From: Azonexaceae bacterium s22
GTDB taxonomy: Bacteria; Pseudomonadota; Gammaproteobacteria; Burkholderiales; Rhodocyclaceae
Length of the DNA stretch: 64,000 nt
NCBI GenBank assembly: GCA_016617495.1
Contig: WYCU01000001.1
Span: 248,001-312,000, forward strand
Reading direction: 5' to 3'
Position numbers and translations under genes: made by a program. This document shows positions 28,592-37,763 of the stretch, piece by piece. The notes below the pieces were generated by a model. The model searched no databases, was not told the DNA's origin, and was given only the letters and a program-made list of their open reading frames with translations. Within the stretch, counting starts at the first letter, position 1, and each line of letters opens with the position of its first letter.

Positions 28592-29473
28592 TTAGAAGGT
28601 CTTGGTGACGGACAGAACGGCAGTAGCGCCGCCAGCATCACGCGTCTTGCCGCCCAGGCCGCTGGAGTTCCAGGAGTTGGCGAAGCAGTAGAACTCTGCC
28701 GAGCCGCAGTTGCCCTTGGCATTGGTGTCGACATAAGCCAGACCGATGACCCAGCCGCTGATATCCTTGGTCACACCCAACTTCCAGTCGGTGTAGCTGA
28801 TATCGTTGCTGCCCGTGGTACCGGCGTACTTGTACTTGGAAGCGTACAGGTGGCCCACGTGTGCCTGGATGCCCCAGCCATCGCCGAGGTCATAGTTGGC
28901 GGACAGGTCGAGGTAGCCCGTACCCTTGGAATCCGGCAGGCTGAAGTAGTCGGTCACTGCGTAGCTGTACTTCAGGCTGATGAACTTCCAGCTGGCGCCG
29001 ATGTAGAGTTCGCCGTTATGCACGGTGCCGCTGGCAGTCGCGCCGAGGTTCTTGGAGTTGGAGTTGGACAGCGGGGAAGCCTTGGAACCCGGATAGTAGT
29101 AGTAGATACCGCCGAGGTCGAGGCCGAAATCTTCAGCGAACGTGGTCTTCCAGCCGCCGTAGAAGTCCATTTCCAGGTTGCCTTCAGGGAAACCGGCGCC
29201 GGAATTCACGTTGGAGTTCCAGTTACCGACGTAGATGCCGCTTTCGTGGGAGTAGTCAAAACCACCTTGCAGAGCCGGCTTGCCGTAGGTCTGGTCGATA
29301 CCGCGGAAACGGTAGCTGGAGGCCAGGGTCATGTTGCCGGTGAAAGTGTGGGGGCCTGCGGGTTCGGCCGTATTCGCCGGGGGCGCGCCGGTGGCATCCG
29401 ACGACGAGGTTTGTGCGAAGGCGGGCAGGGCAAACGCGCCAGCCAGCGCAACGGCGATTAGCGACTTCTTCAT
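28592..29473 (-). CDS. TorF family putative outer-membrane porin
   Basis: 293 residues from ATG 29473 (AGGAGAGATCTC upstream). Cleavable signal peptide 'KKSLIAVALAGAFALPAFAQ', then the family start 'GNMTLASSYRFRGIDQTYGKPALQGGFDY' spread over about 44-72 and alternating aromatic/polar beta-strands ending in a C-terminal aromatic ('VLSVTKTF'), typical of outer-membrane insertion. Family members (TIGR02001/TorF) often accompany amt-glnK genes. It is first in the operon and probably gives passive entry for a nitrogen source. A hairpin (28549-28575) without T-tract separates it from glnK and may tune downstream expression. Confidence 0.9.
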   Translation of the reverse strand: MKKSLIAVALAGAFALPAFAQTSSSDATGAPPANTAEPAGPHTFTGNMTLASSYRFRGIDQTYGKPALQGGFDYSHESGIYVGNWNSNVNSGAGFPEGNLEMDFYGGWKTTFAEDFGLDLGGIYYYYPGSKASPLSNSNSKNLGATASGTVHNGELYIGASWKFISLKYSYAVTDYFSLPDSKGTGYLDLSANYDLGDGWGIQAHVGHLYASKYKYAGTTGSNDISYTDWKLGVTKDISGWVIGLAYVDTNAKGNCGSAEFYCFANSWNSSGLGGKTRDAGGATAVLSVTKTF

Positions 29474-29529
29474 GAGATCTCTCCTGATTAGCAAGTGAAT
29501 AAAAACAAAATTTTTGCTCTGCCCCTCTA

Positions 29530-29544
29530 GCGAAAGGCGTGCCA
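29530..29544 (-). promoter_or_regulatory. Sigma-54 promoter of torF-glnK-amtB
   Basis: Minus strand TGGCACGCCTTTCGC: GG-N10-GC spacing is exact; one mismatch to TGGCACG-N4-TTGC. 57 bases before the torF ATG. Confidence 0.8.
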
Positions 29545-29554
29545 GGTCGATTTT

Positions 29555-29568
29555 TTGATTTTTATCAA
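29555..29568. promoter_or_regulatory. FNR/ANR box
   Basis: TTGATTTTTATCAA, an exact match to TTGAT-N4-ATCAA, eleven bases upstream of the sigma-54 -24 element of torF. Confidence 0.65.
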
Positions 29569-29607
29569 AGCTGCCCACCCTGGTTTACACCATGCACCAC
29601 GACGAAG

Positions 29608-29624
29608 CGCACAGCATTGGTGCG
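29608..29624. promoter_or_regulatory. NtrC-type enhancer site
   Basis: GCAC-AGCATTG-GTGC, matching the NtrC consensus TGCAC-N7-GTGCA except for the outermost bases; about 65-80 bases upstream of the sigma-54 promoter. Confidence 0.65.
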
Positions 29625-29715
29625 GCCAATTTGGGGCGCGCACCACCGGCGGGCGCCCCGATGGCGCATCGCACAAAACCCGTTGTGCTAAACTCGATCG
29701 CCTTGGAGGACACCC

Positions 29716-29958
29716 ATGCTCGACCCGAAAACCCTCGACGACATCAGTAGCAAATTCAGCGCCCTGCTCGCCAATTCCCCGGCCAAGGACCTCGAAAAAA
29801 ATGCCAAGGCCGTGCTCGCCGGGCTCTTTGGCAAGCTCGATCTGGTCACCCGCGAAGAGTTCGATATCCAGACGCAAGTGCTGGCCCGCACCCGTGAAAA
29901 GCTGAAGGCGCTGGAAGCCCGCGTCGAGGCGCTGGAAAAAGCCCGCGCCGCGGAATAA
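29716..29958 (+). CDS. ubiK: Ubiquinone biosynthesis accessory factor UbiK (BMFP domain)
   Basis: 80 residues: an amphipathic N-terminal helix ('DPKTLDDISSKFSALLANSP') and a C-terminal coiled coil with the family ending 'REKLKALEARVEALEKARA', matching the YqiC/UbiK (BMFP) family in size and layout. In E. coli it helps aerobic ubiquinone synthesis with UbiJ. TTGGAGGACACCC precedes ATG. Divergent from torF, with comM 6 bases downstream. Confidence 0.9.
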   Translation: MLDPKTLDDISSKFSALLANSPAKDLEKNAKAVLAGLFGKLDLVTREEFDIQTQVLARTREKLKALEARVEALEKARAAE

Positions 29959-29964
29959 GCCGCG

Positions 29965-31458
29965 ATGGCGCTCGCCGTCGCCCACAGCCGCGGCCTCGAT
30001 GGCCTGCTGGCGCCGCCCGTTGTCGTCGAAGCCCACCTTGCGGCCGGTTTACCTTCGTTTACGCTCGTCGGTCTACCAGACACCGAAGTCAAGGAAGCGC
30101 GCGACCGGGTTCGTGCCGCCATCGTCAACTCCGGGTTTGAATTCCCGTCCCGACGGATCACCGTGAACCTGGCGCCTGCGGATTTACCCAAGGAATCCGG
30201 CCGTTTCGACTTGCCCATTGCGTTGGGCATTCTCGCGGCCAGCGGCCAGATTCCAGCAGAGCGTCTCGTTGGACACGAATTTGCCGGCGAGCTCTCCCTT
30301 TCCGGCGCCCTGCGCCCGATCCGCGGTGCGTTGGCGATGGCGCTGCAAGCCGCCGATACCGGGCATGTTTTCATTCTGCCCGAAGACAGTGCCCGCGAAG
30401 CCGCTTTGACCGGCAACGGCAATATCCTTGCCGCACGCTCGCTCCTCGATGTTTGTGCTTATCTGAGAAACCAGGGCACGCTGCAAGCGGCTGTCGCGGT
30501 CGACACCGAAAAATCGGCCATTTTTCCCGACCTCGCCGAAGTGCGTGGGCAACATCAGGCCAAACGGGCGCTGGAAATTGCCGCCGCCGGACAGCATTCG
30601 CTGCTCATGATCGGCCCGCCGGGCTCGGGCAAGTCGATGCTTGCCGCCCGTCTGCCCGGCCTGATGCCGGACCTGGAACCGGCCGCGGCCCTGTCTTCTG
30701 CCGCCGTGCAATCGCTGGTTGGACAATTCCGTCCTGAGCGCTACGGCGTGCGCCCCTACCGATCCCCCCACCACACGGCCTCGGCCGTGGCATTGGTCGG
30801 TGGCGGCAATCCACCGCGTCCCGGGGAAATATCCCTGGCCCACCAAGGCGTCCTGTTCCTCGATGAACTGCCGGAATTCGACCGCAAGGTACTCGAAACC
30901 CTGCGCGAGCCGCTCGAATCCGGGCGCGTCCATATTGCCCGCGCCGCGCGCCACGCCGAGTTTCCAGCCGAATTCCAGCTGGTGGCGGCCATGAACCCTT
31001 GCCCGTGTGGCTACCATGGTCACGACAGCGGACGCTGCCGGTGCACGCCCGATCAAATCGCACGCTACCGGGGCAAGCTTTCCGGTCCTTTCCTCGACCG
31101 TATCGATCTGCTGGTGGAAGTCCCGGCGCTCCCCGTGGAGGCCTTGGGCAGCGGTCAGGATGGCGAGTCATCGACCACGGTGCGCCAACGCGTGATCGAT
31201 GCCCGCAAGGGACAATGGGCGCGCCAAGGCAAGGCCAATGCGCGTCTGGAACCGGGTGAGATCGACACGCATTGCACGCTGGCCGGCGCCGCCGCCACCC
31301 TCCTCGCCCAGGCCAGCGCCAAACTTCAGCTTTCGGCACGGGCCTGGCATCGCATTCTCAAGGTCGCCCGGACGATTGCCGACCTTGCCGACAGCGCGAC
31401 CATCGAGGTGGCGCATGTGGCCGAGGCCATTCAATACCGCCGCCTCGCCAGTGACTGA
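29965..31458 (+). CDS. comM: YifB/ComM family Mg-chelatase-like AAA+ ATPase
   Basis: 497 residues. N-terminal ChlI/Lon-like domain ('GLPSFTLVGLPDTEVKEARDRVRAA'), AAA+ core with Walker A 'GPPGSGKSM' (about 217) and Walker B 'VLFLDELPEF' (about 296-305), Cys cluster 'AAMNPCPCGYHG' (about 344), and Mg_chelatase_C 'RAWHRILKVARTIADLA'. ComM is a hexameric helicase that extends branch migration during natural transformation. A dispersed repeat copy encodes 'VAVDTEKSAIFP' (about 178-189) just before the AAA+ domain; notable given the uptake-signal hypothesis. Confidence 0.93.
   Translation: MALAVAHSRGLDGLLAPPVVVEAHLAAGLPSFTLVGLPDTEVKEARDRVRAAIVNSGFEFPSRRITVNLAPADLPKESGRFDLPIALGILAASGQIPAERLVGHEFAGELSLSGALRPIRGALAMALQAADTGHVFILPEDSAREAALTGNGNILAARSLLDVCAYLRNQGTLQAAVAVDTEKSAIFPDLAEVRGQHQAKRALEIAAAGQHSLLMIGPPGSGKSMLAARLPGLMPDLEPAAALSSAAVQSLVGQFRPERYGVRPYRSPHHTASAVALVGGGNPPRPGEISLAHQGVLFLDELPEFDRKVLETLREPLESGRVHIARAARHAEFPAEFQLVAAMNPCPCGYHGHDSGRCRCTPDQIARYRGKLSGPFLDRIDLLVEVPALPVEALGSGQDGESSTTVRQRVIDARKGQWARQGKANARLEPGEIDTHCTLAGAAATLLAQASAKLQLSARAWHRILKVARTIADLADSATIEVAHVAEAIQYRRLASD
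30491..30525 (+). repeat. Dispersed GTCGAC repeat, copy 8 (in comM)
   Basis: CTGTCGCGGTCGACACCGAA then AAATCGGCCATTTTT. Read as AVAVDTEKSAIF. Confidence 0.8.
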
Positions 31459-32650
31459 GCGAGCGCATTCGACGCGCGCGCTGGCCTATCTGCTGGCCGC
31501 GCTTTCCGCGCTCGGTCCGTTTTCCATCGACACCTACCTGCCGTCGTTCCATGAAATTGGCGAGGTGCTCGCGGCCACGCCGCTGGAAGTCCAGCAGACG
31601 CTATCTGTTTATCTCGCCGCCTTCGCCGCCATGACGCTGTGGCATGGCGCGCTGGCCGACCGTTTCGGGCGGCGCCGGGTGGTGCTCGCAGCCCTTGGGC
31701 TTTTTGCCCTGGCCTCGGCGGGCTGCATGCTGGCCACGCGCATTGAGCAACTGTGGTTCTGGCGCGCCATGCAAGGCGTGACGGCCGGTGCCGGCATCGT
31801 GGTGAGCCGCGCCATCGTGCGCGATTTGTACGATGGCGCCGAAGCCCAGCGGCTCATGTCGCGCATCACCATGATGTTCGCCCTCGCACCGGCCATTGCG
31901 CCCTTGATTGGCGGATGGCTGCAAACCTGGTTTGGTTGGCGTTCGGTTTTTGCCTTTTTGGTGGGGTCGACCGCGACAATTGCCCTCGCCTGCTGGCATT
32001 TCCTGCCGGAAACCCTGCCGCCCGAGCATCGGCAGTCGCTACGACCGGCTTACCTCGCCCAAACCTATCGTCGGGTGCTGACCTCGCCGCCTTTCCTGCT
32101 GGCGTGCGCGGCCTTGTCGCTCAATTTTGGCGGATTCTTCATTTATGTCCTGTCCGCCCCGACCTTTCTGATTCGCCACCTCGGCCTGCCGGAAACCGGT
32201 TTTCTCTGGTTGTTCGGCCCCGGCATGGGCGGCTTGGTCTGCGGCTCATGGCTCTCCGGGCGCCTGGCAGGGAGAATCAGCCTCGGCCGCACCATCGCGT
32301 TGGGGTATGCGGTGATGTTCGGTGCCGCCGCCGCCAACCTGACCTTGAATCTGGCGTTGCCGCCCGCGCTACCGTGGAGCGTGATGCCGATTTTTCTGTA
32401 TACCCTGGGCATGGCGCTGGCCATGCCTTGCCTGACGATTCTGGCGCTCGATCCGTTTCCCGATCAGCGCGGTCTGGCGGCGTCCTGCCAGACCTTTCTT
32501 CAATCCGGTTTCAATAGCCTGGCCGCTGCGCTGATCGCGCCTGCGCTGTGGGGTTCCACGCTGAGTCTGGCATCCGGCATGGCCGCACTGCTGTTTCTGG
32601 GCAGCATGGCTGCCCTCGGCCATCAACGCTTACGATTGCTGCCACGGTAA
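31451..32650 (+). CDS. Bcr/CflA family multidrug MFS transporter
   Basis: 399 residues from GTG 31451, which overlaps the comM stop. Twelve membrane segments; the DHA1/Bcr start 'LAALSALGPFSIDTYLPSF' (about 17-35), loop 2-3 motif 'GALADRFGRRRVVLAALGLF' (about 61-80) and 'GAGIVVSRAIVRDLYDG' (about 114-130) are family signatures. Drug:H+ antiport likely; substrate unknown. A reversed dispersed repeat encodes 'VGSTATIALAC' in a membrane segment (about 172-182). Its end overlaps the opposing rhodanese gene by 21 bases. Confidence 0.9.
   Translation: MTERAHSTRALAYLLAALSALGPFSIDTYLPSFHEIGEVLAATPLEVQQTLSVYLAAFAAMTLWHGALADRFGRRRVVLAALGLFALASAGCMLATRIEQLWFWRAMQGVTAGAGIVVSRAIVRDLYDGAEAQRLMSRITMMFALAPAIAPLIGGWLQTWFGWRSVFAFLVGSTATIALACWHFLPETLPPEHRQSLRPAYLAQTYRRVLTSPPFLLACAALSLNFGGFFIYVLSAPTFLIRHLGLPETGFLWLFGPGMGGLVCGSWLSGRLAGRISLGRTIALGYAVMFGAAAANLTLNLALPPALPWSVMPIFLYTLGMALAMPCLTILALDPFPDQRGLAASCQTFLQSGFNSLAAALIAPALWGSTLSLASGMAALLFLGSMAALGHQRLRLLPR
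31945..31980 (-). repeat. Dispersed GTCGAC repeat, copy 9 (in Bcr-type gene)
   Basis: Complement: ATTGTCGCGGTCGACCCC, ACC, then AAAAAGGCAAAAACC. Read in the gene as FAFLVGSTATIA. Confidence 0.82.
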
Positions 32651-33022
32651 GCCGTGGAAGCGCCAGCCGGCCAGCGTGCCGCGGTGGTCGCACCCATCGA
32701 GCGGTCCCTCGAAGCCTTCAAGCACGTTGATCACGCTGGAAAACCCGGCAGCCTCCAGCGCCTCACCGGCCAGCACGGAGCGGTGCCCGCTGCGGCAAAT
32801 GAGCAGGATGGGCCGGGTCACATCGCCCCGCGCCAGACGCCGCACCTTGTCGGCAAACTCCGGATCGACTTCCCAATCCGGCACCTCCTGCCAGGCCACA
32901 TGCTCGGCCCCGACCGGGTGGCCGACGTACATGAACTCGATCTCCGTCCGGCAATCGACGAGAAGCGCGGCCGGGTTGGCCTGCAGGAATGCGTGAGCGG
33001 ACGGCGGGTCAAGGTGTTGCAT
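32630..33022 (-). CDS. Rhodanese-like domain protein
   Basis: 130 residues from ATG 33022. Single rhodanese domain: 'LLVDCRTEIEFMYVGHPVGAEHV' (about 20-42) and active-site loop 'LLICRSGHRSVLAGEAL' with catalytic Cys76. It probably transfers sulfane sulfur between small thiols. Length and the C-terminal 'LDGCDHRGTLAGWRFHGLPW' block resemble the YbfF/GlpE-like single-domain group. Overlaps the opposing MFS gene 3' end by 21 bases. Confidence 0.9.
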   Translation of the reverse strand: MQHLDPPSAHAFLQANPAALLVDCRTEIEFMYVGHPVGAEHVAWQEVPDWEVDPEFADKVRRLARGDVTRPILLICRSGHRSVLAGEALEAAGFSSVINVLEGFEGPLDGCDHRGTLAGWRFHGLPWQQS

Positions 33023-33091
33023 GAGCAATATCCGAAAATCAGGGAATGCCGATATTATGGAAGCAGCCCCGGAAACGCGTAAACTGCCTTC

Positions 33092-33583
33092 ATGAAACCT
33101 CGTTCCTTTATTGCCGCGGCGCTGGCCGCCTTGTCGACCCTGTTGCCCGGCTGCGACCAGGCGGCCTTGCAGGACATTCGTCCCGGCGTGACCCGTGCCG
33201 CAGAAGTCCAGCAGCGCATGGGCGATCCGCAATACGAGTTCCGTAACGACGATGGCGGCTTCACTTGGGAATACTCCCGCCAACCCAGCGGCGTGCATTG
33301 CTACATGATCCGCTTTGGTGCCGACAAGATCGTCCAGAGCGTCGACCAGGTCTTGACCGAAGCCAACTATGCCCGCATCCAGCCCGGCATGGATGGCGAC
33401 GCGGTACGCCGCATTCTCGGCCGCCCGGCACGCGTCGAACGCTTCGACAACCTGCGCGAGGAAGTCTGGGAATGGCGCATCGAAGGCATCCCGCACAATG
33501 AGGAAACCTACCTCAACGTCTTTTTCGACACCGGGAACGGGCTGGTCAAGAAGGCCGGTAAGCGGGTGGCGATGCGGGGCTGA
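33092..33583 (+). CDS. BamE/SmpA-like lipoprotein with two repeats
   Basis: 163 residues. Lipoprotein signal with lipobox 'LLPGC' (Cys22). Two BamE-like motifs are visible: 'IRPGVTRAAEVQQRMGDPQYEF' (about 30-51) and 'IQPGMDGDAVRRILGRPARVE' (about 92-112), each followed by a W-containing strand ('FTWEYSR', 'EVWEWRI'). The duplication makes it larger than classical BamE, so it is more likely a relative than the Bam complex subunit itself. Outer-membrane or periplasmic anchoring expected; partner unknown. Confidence 0.8.
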   Translation: MKPRSFIAAALAALSTLLPGCDQAALQDIRPGVTRAAEVQQRMGDPQYEFRNDDGGFTWEYSRQPSGVHCYMIRFGADKIVQSVDQVLTEANYARIQPGMDGDAVRRILGRPARVERFDNLREEVWEWRIEGIPHNEETYLNVFFDTGNGLVKKAGKRVAMRG

Positions 33584-33609
33584 ACCAATCCGCAAAATAA
33601 ATCAGCCAC

Positions 33610-33638
33610 TTGGCAGTCGGCAGCGCGAACAGTAAACT
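33610..33638 (+). promoter_or_regulatory. Sigma-70 promoter of metH leader
   Basis: TTGGCA, 17 bases, TAAACT; the predicted transcription start falls at about 33645, at the 5' edge of the SAH riboswitch. Confidence 0.65.
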
Positions 33639-33646
33639 ATCGCCAC

Positions 33647-33728
33647 TGTCGAGGAGCGCTGCGACCCTTTTCATGCACGACATGATTTCCGGGGCCAGGC
33701 TCGGCAACGATCAACGGCGCTCGCAAAC
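33647..33728 (+). promoter_or_regulatory. SAH riboswitch
   Basis: Matches the S-adenosylhomocysteine riboswitch: conserved CGAGGAGCGCTGCGACC, then GCCAGGCTCGG, then CAACGGCGCTCGC. GAGCGC (33654-33659) pairs with GCGCTC (33717-33722). Two hairpins follow (33723-33750 with GCAAACC/GGTTTGC; 33751-33775 with GACGCCG/CGGCGTC) before the metH ribosome site. SAH binding is expected to switch metH on. Confidence 0.88.
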
Positions 33729-33806
33729 CCTGTTTCACAAGCCGGTTTGCGACGCCGTTTGTCTTTTGCGGCGTCCCTGGCGCATTTGAATTGCCGAGGT
33801 ATCGCC

Positions 33807-36800
33807 ATGCAGCCTGATCGTACATCCGAACTCCAATCCCTTCTCGCCAAGCGCCTGCTGGTTCTCGACGGCGCGATGGGCACCATGATCCAGCGCCACG
33901 GGCTGGGCGAGGCCGATTATCGCGGCGAGCGTCTCAAGGATCATCCGCATGACCTGAAGGGCAACAACGACCTGCTGGTTTTGACGCAGCCGGGAATCAT
34001 CGGCGGCATTCACCGCGAGTATCTGGAAGCCGGGGCGGACATTCTCGAAACCTGCACGTTCAATTCCACCGCCGTCTCGCAAGCCGATTACAACCTGACC
34101 GAACTGGTCTACGAGCTGAACTTCGAAGGCGCCCGCCTGGCCCGCCAATTGTGCGACGAATTCACCGCCGCCAATCCGGCCAAGCCGCGCTTCGTCGCCG
34201 GCGTGCTGGGCCCCACCAGCCGTACCGCCTCGATCTCTCCGGACGTCAACGACCCCGGTTACCGCAACGTCACCTTCGACGAGCTGGTGGCCAACTATTT
34301 CGAAGCCATCACCGGGCTGGTCGAAGGCGGCGCGGACATCCTGCTGGTCGAAACCGTGTTCGACACGCTGAATGCCAAAGCTGCGCTGTTCGCCATTGAA
34401 GCCTTCTTTGAGCGCACGCAGCGCCGCTGGCCGGTGATGATTTCCGGCACCATCACCGATGCTTCCGGGCGCACGCTGTCCGGACAGACCGCCGAGGCCT
34501 TCTGGAATTCCCTGCGCCACATCCAGCCGCTCTCCTTCGGCCTCAACTGCGCGCTGGGCGCCAAGGAACTGCGCCAGTATGTTGAGGAACTCTCCCGCGT
34601 CTGCGATTGCTACGTCTCGGCTCACCCCAACGCCGGTCTGCCGAATGCCTTCGGCGGCTACGACGAAACCGCCGACATGCTGGCCGACGAAATCGAAAGC
34701 TGGGCCAAGGGCGGCATCGTCAATATCGTCGGCGGTTGCTGTGGCACCTCGCCGGAGCACATTGCCGCCATCGCCCAGCGCGTTGTCGCGGTCGACCCGC
34801 GAAAAGTGCCCAAAATCGAACCGGCGCTGCGCCTGTCCGGACTGGAGCCCTTCAACTGCGGCAAAGATTCGTTGTTCGTAAACGTCGGCGAGCGCACCAA
34901 CGTCACCGGCTCACGCGCTTTCGCCAGCATGATCCTCGAAGGCCGCTTCGACGACGCGCTGGCCGTCGCCCGCCAGCAGGTGGAAAACGGCGCGCAGGTG
35001 ATCGACATCAACATGGACGAGGCGATGCTCGATTCCATCGCCGCGATGGACAAGTTCTTGAAGCTGATCGCGTCGGAACCGGACATTTCGCGCGTGCCGA
35101 TCATGATCGACTCGTCGAAGTGGGAAGTGATCGAGGCCGGCCTCAAGTGCATCCAGGGCAAGGGCATCGTCAATTCGATCTCGATGAAGGAAGGCGAAGC
35201 CAAGTTCCTCGAACAAGCCAAGCTCGCCCGCCGCTACGGCGCGGCGGTGATCGTCATGGCCTTTGACGAAAAGGGCCAGGCCGACACCTACGCACGCAAG
35301 ACCGAAATTTGTGGCCGCGCCTACGAACTGCTCACCGGCATGGGCTTCCTGGCTGAAGACATCATCTTCGACCCGAACATTTTCGCCATCGCCACCGGCA
35401 TTCCCGAACACGACAACTACGCCGTCGATTTCATCGAATCCGTGCGCTGGATCAAAGAGAATCTGCCGCACGCGCACATTTCCGGCGGCGTTTCCAACGT
35501 GTCTTTCTCTTTCCGGGGCAACGACCCGGTGCGCGAGGCGATTCACACCGTTTTCCTCTACCACGCGATCAAGAACGGGATGACCATGGGCATCGTGAAC
35601 GCCGGCATGCTCGGCGTGTACGACGACCTGGAGCCCAACCTGCGCGCCAAGGTCGAGGACGTGGTACTCAACAAGCACGCTGGCGCGGGCGATGCGCTGG
35701 TCGAGTTTGCGCAGACGGTCAAGGAAGGCAAGAGCAAGGACAGCGGCCCTGATCTGAGCTGGCGCGAGCAGCCGGTCGAAAAGCGCCTTGAACACGCGCT
35801 GATCAAGGGCATCACCGATTTCGTCGTCGCCGATACCGAAGAAGTGCGCGCCAAGCTGGAAGCTGAGGGCAAACCGCCGCTTGCCGTCATCGAAGGCCCG
35901 CTGATGAACGGCATGAACCACGTCGGCGACCTCTTTGGTGCAGGCAAGATGTTCCTGCCGCAAGTCGTCAAATCGGCGCGCGTCATGAAGCAGGCGGTGG
36001 CGCATCTGGTGCCCTACATCGAAGCCGAAAAGGCCCGTTCCGGCCTCGGCTCCAAGGGCAAGATTCTGATGGCGACGGTCAAGGGCGATGTGCACGACAT
36101 CGGCAAGAACATCGTCGGCGTCGTGCTTGGCTGTAACGGCTACGACGTCATCGACATGGGCGTCATGGTTGCCTGCGACAACATCCTCAAGGCGGCGCAG
36201 GAGCATCAGGTCGACATCATCGGCCTGTCCGGCCTGATCACCCCGTCGCTGGAAGAAATGGCCCACGTCGCCGCTGAAATGAAGCGCCAAGGGCTCTCCC
36301 AGCCGCTGCTGATCGGCGGCGCGACCACCAGCCGCGCCCACACCGCCATCAAGATCGCCACCAATACCGACAGCCCGGTGGTCTACGTGCCGGATGCCTC
36401 GCGCGCCGTCGGCGTCGCCACCAAACTGCTGTCGATTGAGCAACGCGACGGCTACGTCGCCGAAATCGCTGCCGAATACGAAGCCGTGCGGGCCGAACAT
36501 GCCGGACGCAAAGGTGCCACGCTGGTTTCGCTGGAAGACGCCCGCGCCAATCGTTTCACGTGGAACGCCGATTTCGCGCCGACCATCCCCAATCGGCTGG
36601 GCATCCAGAGCATCGACCTCGACCTGGAAGTGCTCGCCCTGTTCATCGACTGGTCACCCTTCTTCCAGAGCTGGGATCTCGCCGGCCGCTACCCGGCCAT
36701 TCTGGAGAACGAAGTCGTCGGCGAAACGGCGCGCCAACTCTTTGCCGATGCCAAGGCCATGCTTGCCCGTATCGTCGGCGAAGGCTGGCTCGGTGCGCGC

Positions 36801-37469
36801 GCCGTCTTCGGCCTCTTCCCGGCCCGCGGCGACAATGAAGACATCGTGATCTACAGCGACGAAAGCCGCTCGGCCGAACTGGCGCGCTGGGTCGGACTGC
36901 GCCAGCAGCACAAGCAGCCCGCCGGCCGCCACAATCTCGCGCTGGCCGATTTCGTCGGCCAACGCGATTACGTTGGCGCCTTTGCCGTCACCGCCGGGCT
37001 CGGCATCGAAGCCAAACTGGCCGAATTCGAAGCCGCCCATGACGATTACTCGGCAATCATGCTCAAGGCCCTGGCCGACCGCCTGGCTGAAGCCGCAGCG
37101 GAATGGCTGCACCTCAAGGTCCGCACCGACGACTGGGGCTACGCCACCGATGAAAACCTCGACAACGATGCGCTCATCGCCGAAGCCTACAAGGGCATCC
37201 GCCCCGCCCCTGGCTACCCGGCCTGCCCCGATCACACGGCCAAGCGCGACCTGTTCGCCCTGCTCGATGCGCCGGCCAACGCCGGCATGGGGCTAACCGA
37301 ATCCTGCGCCATGACCCCAGCCGCTTCGGTTTCCGGCTTTTACATCGGCCACCCGGAAGCGCGCTATTTCGCCATCCCGAAAATCGGCCGCGACCAGCTG
37401 GAAGCCTGGGCGCAACGCAAGGGGATGGCCCTCAAGGATGCCGAGCGCTGGCTGGCGCCGCTGCTTTAA
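33807..37469 (+). CDS. metH: Cobalamin-dependent methionine synthase
   Basis: 1220 residues from ATG 33807 (an in-frame TTG at 33747 lies in leader hairpins and is rejected). Homocysteine domain with zinc site '[11 protein letters not shown]' (about 310-320), methyl-THF domain '[15 protein letters not shown]' (about 352-366), cap plus B12 domain with '[10 protein letters not shown]' where His763 is the lower axial cobalt ligand, and C-terminal AdoMet reactivation domain ending '[24 protein letters not shown]' spread over about 1170-1193. It remethylates homocysteine and is controlled by the SAH riboswitch. It contains a dispersed repeat copy ('[14 protein letters not shown]', about 326-339) and a parS site. 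Confidence 0.96.
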   Translation: MQPDRTSELQSLLAKRLLVLDGAMGTMIQRHGLGEADYRGERLKDHPHDLKGNNDLLVLTQPGIIGGIHREYLEAGADILETCTFNSTAVSQADYNLTELVYELNFEGARLARQLCDEFTAANPAKPRFVAGVLGPTSRTASISPDVNDPGYRNVTFDELVANYFEAITGLVEGGADILLVETVFDTLNAKAALFAIEAFFERTQRRWPVMISGTITDASGRTLSGQTAEAFWNSLRHIQPLSFGLNCALGAKELRQYVEELSRVCDCYVSAHPNAGLPNAFGGYDETADMLADEIESWAKGGIVNIVGGCCGTSPEHIAAIAQRVVAVDPRKVPKIEPALRLSGLEPFNCGKDSLFVNVGERTNVTGSRAFASMILEGRFDDALAVARQQVENGAQVIDINMDEAMLDSIAAMDKFLKLIASEPDISRVPIMIDSSKWEVIEAGLKCIQGKGIVNSISMKEGEAKFLEQAKLARRYGAAVIVMAFDEKGQADTYARKTEICGRAYELLTGMGFLAEDIIFDPNIFAIATGIPEHDNYAVDFIESVRWIKENLPHAHISGGVSNVSFSFRGNDPVREAIHTVFLYHAIKNGMTMGIVNAGMLGVYDDLEPNLRAKVEDVVLNKHAGAGDALVEFAQTVKEGKSKDSGPDLSWREQPVEKRLEHALIKGITDFVVADTEEVRAKLEAEGKPPLAVIEGPLMNGMNHVGDLFGAGKMFLPQVVKSARVMKQAVAHLVPYIEAEKARSGLGSKGKILMATVKGDVHDIGKNIVGVVLGCNGYDVIDMGVMVACDNILKAAQEHQVDIIGLSGLITPSLEEMAHVAAEMKRQGLSQPLLIGGATTSRAHTAIKIATNTDSPVVYVPDASRAVGVATKLLSIEQRDGYVAEIAAEYEAVRAEHAGRKGATLVSLEDARANRFTWNADFAPTIPNRLGIQSIDLDLEVLALFIDWSPFFQSWDLAGRYPAILENEVVGETARQLFADAKAMLARIVGEGWLGARAVFGLFPARGDNEDIVIYSDESRSAELARWVGLRQQHKQPAGRHNLALADFVGQRDYVGAFAVTAGLGIEAKLAEFEAAHDDYSAIMLKALADRLAEAAAEWLHLKVRTDDWGYATDENLDNDALIAEAYKGIRPAPGYPACPDHTAKRDLFALLDAPANAGMGLTESCAMTPAASVSGFYIGHPEARYFAIPKIGRDQLEAWAQRKGMALKDAERWLAPLL
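34783..34816 (+). repeat. Dispersed GTCGAC repeat, copy 10 (in metH)
   Basis: GTTGTCGCGGTCGACCCGCG then AAAAGTGCCCAAAA; near-consensus. It sits in the linker between the homocysteine and folate domains. Confidence 0.82.
36553..36566. promoter_or_regulatory. parS site (ParB binding), copy 3
   Basis: GTTTCACGTGGAAC, a standard parS core variant; inside metH. Confidence 0.83.
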
Positions 37470-37482
37470 GCCCGAAAGCGCC

Positions 37483-37695
37483 ATGGCCAAGCGCTTTCCG
37501 CTGCATCCCAAGCACCCCGAGCGCATCTGCTGGGGGTGCGACAAGTATTGTCCGGCCAAAGACCTGCAATGCGGCAACGGCTCCGGCCGCACCCAACACC
37601 CTTGCGAAATGTTGGGCGACGACTGGTATACCTGGGGCGATTGGGGCATCGAGCCAGACCCCCAGGACCCTTCGTCTCAGGCAGCGACCCTTTAA
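37483..37695 (+). CDS. DUF3079 family small protein
   Basis: 70 residues from ATG 37483. 'MAKRFPLHPKHPERICWGCD' followed by 'KYCPAKDLQCGNGSGRTQHP' and 'CEMLGDDWYTWGDWG' is the DUF3079 signature, with four or five conserved Cys that suggest a small metal-binding knuckle. Thirteen bases after metH, so possibly co-transcribed. Function unknown. Confidence 0.9.
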   Translation: MAKRFPLHPKHPERICWGCDKYCPAKDLQCGNGSGRTQHPCEMLGDDWYTWGDWGIEPDPQDPSSQAATL

Positions 37696-37763
37696 GCGAA
37701 CCCGCACCATCGCCCCAGCCCAAACACGCTATCCTTCGCAACCCGCCATAGATTTAACCCGCC

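Noticed and set aside
33747-33806. Upstream TTG start for metH adding 20 residues
   Set aside because: These codons lie in the leader hairpins after the SAH riboswitch and the extra residues do not look like a MetH N-terminus; ATG 33807 gives the canonical start.
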